From assembly GCF_029991245.1 (NCBI RefSeq), contig NZ_JAIVFO010000023.1, forward strand, positions 1-39,226: DNA of 39,226 nucleotides, written 5' to 3'. The notes beneath the pieces are model-generated. The model saw nothing but the letters and a program-made list of their open reading frames with translations, had not been told where the DNA came from and did not search any database. The DNA is from Xanthobacter autotrophicus. Lineage in GTDB: Bacteria > Pseudomonadota > Alphaproteobacteria > Rhizobiales > Xanthobacteraceae. Position numbers and translations under genes: made by a program. Within the stretch, counting starts at the first letter, position 1; the number at the start of each line of letters is the position of its first letter. Shown piece after piece: positions 35,715 through 39,226 of this stretch.

Positions 35715-38291
35715 TCAAGCGCGTAGGGTCTCGCTGACCGCCGCCACCAACTGCTTGAGGGAGAAGGGCTTGGGCAGGAAGGAAAAGCGCTCGCTCGGCG
35801 GCAGGTTGCGGGCGAAGGCTTCCTCGGCATAGCCCGAGATGAAGATGACCTTGAGCGCGGGATCGCGCGCGCGCAGCTCCCGCAGCAGGGTCGGCCCGTC
35901 CATCTCCGGCATGACCACGTCGGAAATCACAATATCCACCTTGCCGGCGGTCTCGAACAGCTCGAGCGCCTCGACGCCGCTGGCCGCCGCCAGAACCTCA
36001 TAGCCGCGATTGGCCAGCGCACGGCTGGCGAAGGCCCGCACCGCGTCCTCGTCCTCCACCAGCAGCACCCGCCCCTGCCCGGTGAGGTCGGCGACCTTGG
36101 GCTCCGGCTCGGCGGGGCGCGGCGGCTCCTCCTCCAGCGCGCCGGTGTGGCGCGGCAGGAAGACGCGAAAGGTGGTGCCGGCCCCCAGCGTGCTCTCGGC
36201 GAGGATGGTGCCGCCCGTCTGCTCGACGATGCCGTAGACGGTGGAGAGGCCAAGCCCGGTGCCCTTGCCCACCTCCTTGGTGGAGAAGAAGGGCTCGAAG
36301 ATCTTGCCCATGATCTCGGGCGGGATGCCGGTGCCGGTGTCGCCCACCTCCACCAGCACATAGTCGCCTTCCGGCAGGCGCTGCCCGTAGGCGGTGGAAG
36401 CGGACGCCGGGACATTGGCGGTGCGCACCGTCAGCGTGCCGCCGTCCGGCATGGCGTCGCGGGCGTTGACCGCGAGATTGATGATCACCTGCTCGAACTG
36501 GTTCTTGTCCACCTTCACCGGCCACAGGTCGCGGGCGTGCTGCACCTCCAGCGTGATGCGCTCGCCGATCAGACGGCGCAGCAGGGCGGCCGCGTCGGAG
36601 ATCACGTCGGTGAGTTCGATCACCTGCGGCAGCAGGGTCTGGCGCCGGGAGAAGGCGAGCAGTTGCCCGACCAGGCCGGCGGCGCGGTTGGCGTTCTGCT
36701 TGATCTGCATGATGTCCGGGAACGACGGGTCGCTCTGGCGGTGCTTCACCAGCAACAGGTCGCAATAGCCGAGGATCGCCGTGAGGATATTGTTGAAGTC
36801 GTGCGCCACCCCGCCCGCCAGATGGCCCACCGCCTGCAGCTTCTGCGATTCGGCGAACTGCGCCTCCAGCTGCTTCTGTTCACTGGTATCGATGGCGCAC
36901 AGGGCGATGTCGCCGCCCCCGCCCGGCCCGAGCGCGGCGGCGTAGAGGCGGGCCGAGCGGCCGGCCGGACCGGCGAGGGTCACGTCGCAGGGCGCGGGTG
37001 GTTCGCTTGCCTGCACCGCGCCGGCGAGGAGAGCTTCCGCCCCGGCCGCGTCGGCCACCAGGGCCGCAAGGGGCCGGCCGGCGGCATCGCGGCCGAACAG
37101 GCGGGCGAAGGCGGCATTGGCGGCGCGGATGCGGCCGGCCGGGTCCACCAGGGCCAGGGCCAGCGGGGCATTGAGGAAGAACAGGTCCGATGAAGCCGCC
37201 GGAGCCCCGGTCGCCGCCGGAGCCGCCGCCGCGGGCTGGTCCGCTCCTGCCCGCGCGGGCAGGAGGTCGGCGAGCGCATCGAGGGGCATGACGGCCGCCA
37301 CCATGCCGTCACCCGGCGGCTGGGCTGGCGCGATGCGAAGAATGGCGGGAAGGCGCGTGCCGTCCTTGCGGGTGAGCGCCACGGTGAGCGCGGCTTCCGT
37401 GCCGGCGGCCAGGGCCTGTTCCAGGCGGCCGAGATCGTCGGGCGCCACCACCTCGCGCACGTCGCGGCCGTCCGGCCCCCAGTCGGCGAGGGCATAGCCG
37501 AGCATGCGGCACAGGGTGAGGTTCGGGGCCAGCACCTGGCCGCCGGACAGATGCAGCAGGCCCGCAGGCGCCCGTTCCCATACGAAGAGCAGGTCCGCCC
37601 CCGGCATCGTCTGGGCGGACTGCGACACCTCCGCAACCGCCGCCGCGTCGGGCGCCGACGCAACAGCCGGCGCCGGTGCCGCCGCGATGGCCTGCATGTC
37701 CTCCGCCGTGCGCAGCGTCCACAGCACCCGGCGCGCAGAACCCAGCGGATGCACCGAAACCTCCAGCCGGCGCCCGCCTGGGCCGGTGGCGAAGGCGACG
37801 GCACTTTTGGCCTCGGTGGCGGCAGCGACGGCGTTCAGCAGTTCGCCCACCATGGCCTGGCTGCCGGGAATGCGGGCCAGGAAGCGCTCGGGCACGGGCA
37901 GCGTCTCGACGCCGCTGCGGCACATGCGCTGATAGGCGGCGTTGGACTCCACCACCCGCTCGCCATCCTCCACCACCGCCATGGCGTCGCCGGACGCGGC
38001 GAGTACGGCTTCCGCAAGGGTATCTTCCGGTTCGCCGCCGCTCAGCGTGCGCCGCACCGCGAGCACCAGCTCGAAGGCGCCCACCACGGCGAGCGCGGCC
38101 ACGAGGGCTGACAACAGCCCATTCGTCCCCTCGCCGAGGGCCACCCCCGCCGCGAAACCGCCGGCCAGGGCCGCGACGAGGACCAGGGCCGAACGTGCGA
38201 CCCTTGAGCCCCGGCCTGCCGGGGCGATGCGCGCCCGGCCGCGCCCCGCCTGCCTGCCGGCGCCATTTTCCGTCGCTCGCTCACCGCTCAT
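35715..38291 (-). CDS. cckA: CckA-like hybrid sensor histidine kinase
   Basis: 858 aa. CckA phosphorylates ChpT and, through it, CtrA and CpdR in the alphaproteobacterial cell cycle. Two N-terminal membrane helices (~33-52, ~57-79) precede PAS-like regions (~92-195, ~235-340, ~370-470) separated by Ala/Pro-rich linkers. The kinase core has the H-box GHLAGGVAHDFNNILTAILGY (H497), N-box INLAVNARDAM (N609), G1 DTGTGIP (651-657), F-box FEPFFSTK and G2 GTGLGLS (677-683). The receiver domain has acidic VEDED (~745-749), D791 in VISDVVMPEMDG, and K841. The order and the HisKA sequence match CckA rather than generic hybrids. It is divergent from a FliO-like gene. Confidence 0.88.
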   Translation of the reverse strand: MSGERATENGAGRQAGRGRARIAPAGRGSRVARSALVLVAALAGGFAAGVALGEGTNGLLSALVAALAVVGAFELVLAVRRTLSGGEPEDTLAEAVLAASGDAMAVVEDGERVVESNAAYQRMCRSGVETLPVPERFLARIPGSQAMVGELLNAVAAATEAKSAVAFATGPGGRRLEVSVHPLGSARRVLWTLRTAEDMQAIAAAPAPAVASAPDAAAVAEVSQSAQTMPGADLLFVWERAPAGLLHLSGGQVLAPNLTLCRMLGYALADWGPDGRDVREVVAPDDLGRLEQALAAGTEAALTVALTRKDGTRLPAILRIAPAQPPGDGMVAAVMPLDALADLLPARAGADQPAAAAPAATGAPAASSDLFFLNAPLALALVDPAGRIRAANAAFARLFGRDAAGRPLAALVADAAGAEALLAGAVQASEPPAPCDVTLAGPAGRSARLYAAALGPGGGGDIALCAIDTSEQKQLEAQFAESQKLQAVGHLAGGVAHDFNNILTAILGYCDLLLVKHRQSDPSFPDIMQIKQNANRAAGLVGQLLAFSRRQTLLPQVIELTDVISDAAALLRRLIGERITLEVQHARDLWPVKVDKNQFEQVIINLAVNARDAMPDGGTLTVRTANVPASASTAYGQRLPEGDYVLVEVGDTGTGIPPEIMGKIFEPFFSTKEVGKGTGLGLSTVYGIVEQTGGTILAESTLGAGTTFRVFLPRHTGALEEEPPRPAEPEPKVADLTGQGRVLLVEDEDAVRAFASRALANRGYEVLAAASGVEALELFETAGKVDIVISDVVMPEMDGPTLLRELRARDPALKVIFISGYAEEAFARNLPPSERFSFLPKPFSLKQLVAAVSETLRA

Positions 38292-38746
38292 TGCAGCCGT
38301 CCCGCTCCGTCACATCGCAAAAATCCGACCCCACCGGGTTGAATCGGCCCAATTGGTAAATCTGCCCCTAAACCCATGACAAAAGAATGCGTTAACCGCC
38401 CGCGTCCAGCAGGACCGACCGCAGCATGCCCTGAAGCCGAGCCTGCATTCTGCCGCCAAATGAGCGCGCGACTTAATTCCTGCCATGATTATCAACAAAA
38501 GCTTAGGCCTTGAGCTTCAGGATCACAGCCTGCGCGCCGGACGGCGTGTGCGGGTACCGAGGCTGGCACGCACATCGAGCCGGCGACGAGAGGCGAGAGC
38601 ACGCGACGATCGGCTTGCACCGCAATCTGATCGGATAACGCTTTCTCTTCCCTGAGGTTGAGAGCCGCCGTCGTCGGCATGGGGGATTCCCCGACTGCGT
38701 TTCGTGGTCCACAGGCACACGAAACGCCTTACATCAGAGCGGAGGC
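38292..38746. other. Divergent region between cckA and the FliO-like gene
   Basis: 455 bp with AT-rich islands (38334-38400 and 38470-38515) that probably carry both promoters. I see no full TTAA-N7-TTAA CtrA site. A GAATC (GANTC-type methylation) site lies at 38341-38345. The dispersed hairpin copy 2 is at 38607-38633. No gene called. Confidence 0.45.
38607..38633. repeat. Dispersed intergenic hairpin, copy 2
   Basis: CGATCGGCTTG and CAATCTGATCG form imperfect arms (two mismatches) around CACCG, 114-140 bp upstream of the FliO-like start. It matches the perfect hairpin at 15203-15229 at most positions, and both are followed by GATA(A/C)CG and a TC-rich run. Confidence 0.6.
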
Positions 38747-39226
38747 ATGATGCTACAGCAGTTGTTCGGTTCCCAGCTCGCGCTTCCGATCCGCGTGGCG
38801 ATCGCCGTCATCGTGATCGGCGCGCTGTTGGCCGTGACGGTGCTGGTGATGCGACGCCTCACCAGCCGTGGACGCGGCCCCGTCAGAAGCGGGCGCACCG
38901 GTCCCCGCCTCGCCATTCTGGACAGCGTCGCGGTGGATCAGCGCCGGCGGCTCGTCCTGGTTCGCCGTGACGACGTGGAGCACCTGCTGCTCGTGGGTGG
39001 CAGCAGCGACATCGTGGTGGAACACCAGATCGCCGTCGATGAAGAGGCCACCGCCGCAGCGGCGTCTCCCGCGCCGGCCCTCGCCGCCTCCCGCGAGGCC
39101 CCGGCCCTGCAGCGGCCGGCCGGCCGAAGGGGGCTCCAGGCTCCCGCCGCCGTTCCTTCTCCCGCGGCCCTTGCCGCAGAAAGCATCACCGCACCCCTGC
39201 CGGCGCCCGAACCCGCCCCGGCGGTG
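38747..39226 (+). CDS. FliO-like flagellar biosynthesis protein (3' end cut by window)
   Basis: 160 codons without stop, ending at the window edge. A single hydrophobic helix (RVAIAVIVIGALLAVTVLVMRRL) is followed by the FliO-type cytoplasmic block RLAILDSVAVDQRRRLVLVRRDDVEHLLLVGGSSDIVVEHQI, then an Ala/Pro-rich tail. FliO assists assembly of the FliPQR export gate, but members next to cckA in nonflagellated or other operons may have other roles. GGAGG lies at 38741-38745; ATG 38750 is better spaced (4 nt) than ATG 38747 (1 nt), so the true start may be the second Met. Confidence 0.75.
   Translation, partial: MMLQQLFGSQLALPIRVAIAVIVIGALLAVTVLVMRRLTSRGRGPVRSGRTGPRLAILDSVAVDQRRRLVLVRRDDVEHLLLVGGSSDIVVEHQIAVDEEATAAAASPAPALAASREAPALQRPAGRRGLQAPAAVPSPAALAAESITAPLPAPEPAPAV

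Overview
The window is high-GC chromosomal DNA from an alphaproteobacterium, most likely order Hyphomicrobiales (Rhizobiales). The evidence is the gene order nuoA-N / birA / rnj / mce / DUF1467, a CckA-type hybrid kinase divergent from a FliO-like gene, and a dispersed palindromic repeat of a type I remember from Rhizobiales genomes (about 15716-15772). A family such as Xanthobacteraceae is plausible, but this is inference. No phage, plasmid, transposase, integrase or CRISPR is visible.

Layout. (1) 1-4.6 kb: a BKACE (DUF849) enzyme, a TrxR-like FAD oxidoreductase without the CxxC, and on the opposite strand a complete NitT/TauT-type ABC importer (binding protein, permease, ATPase). (2) 4.6-9.6 kb: a divergent region with an 18-bp near-palindrome, then a family-3 periplasmic binding protein, eutB, eutC and an ethanolamine permease. 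This is a minimal adenosylcobalamin-dependent ethanolamine catabolic set without microcompartment genes. (3) 9.6-14.8 kb: a conserved hypothetical, a phasin-like protein, tRNA-Leu(UAA), a DoxX-family protein, an A-type Fe-S carrier and a PAS-PAS-GGDEF-EAL cyclic-di-GMP protein whose N-terminus looks frameshifted. (4) 14.9-33.3 kb, all on the minus strand: nuoA to nuoN (14 subunits, complete), then birA, rnj, mce and a DUF1467 protein. (5) 33.3-39.2 kb: a gene-free stretch upstream of nuoA, a DUF3300 protein with a long collagen-like Gly-Pro-rich region, the CckA-like hybrid kinase, and a FliO-like gene cut by the window end.

How they work together. Ethanolamine would enter by the permease and be split by EutBC to acetaldehyde and ammonia; downstream aldehyde-oxidising enzymes are not in the window. 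Complex I is the respiratory entry for NADH. BirA (biotinylation of carboxylases such as propionyl-CoA carboxylase) and Mce (methylmalonyl-CoA epimerase) fit propionyl-CoA metabolism, itself B12-dependent. CckA is the cell-cycle kinase feeding the CtrA pathway.

The least explained items are the dispersed hairpin family (15202-15230, 38607-38633, possibly 33300-33320), two candidate operators around the eut region, an orphan binding protein ahead of eutBC, the frameshift-like split of the GGDEF-EAL N-terminus, a GADEF active-site variant, and the collagen-like DUF3300 protein. I do not see clear evidence of a wholly new multi-gene system. All names rest on reading motifs and family memory, not on database searches.
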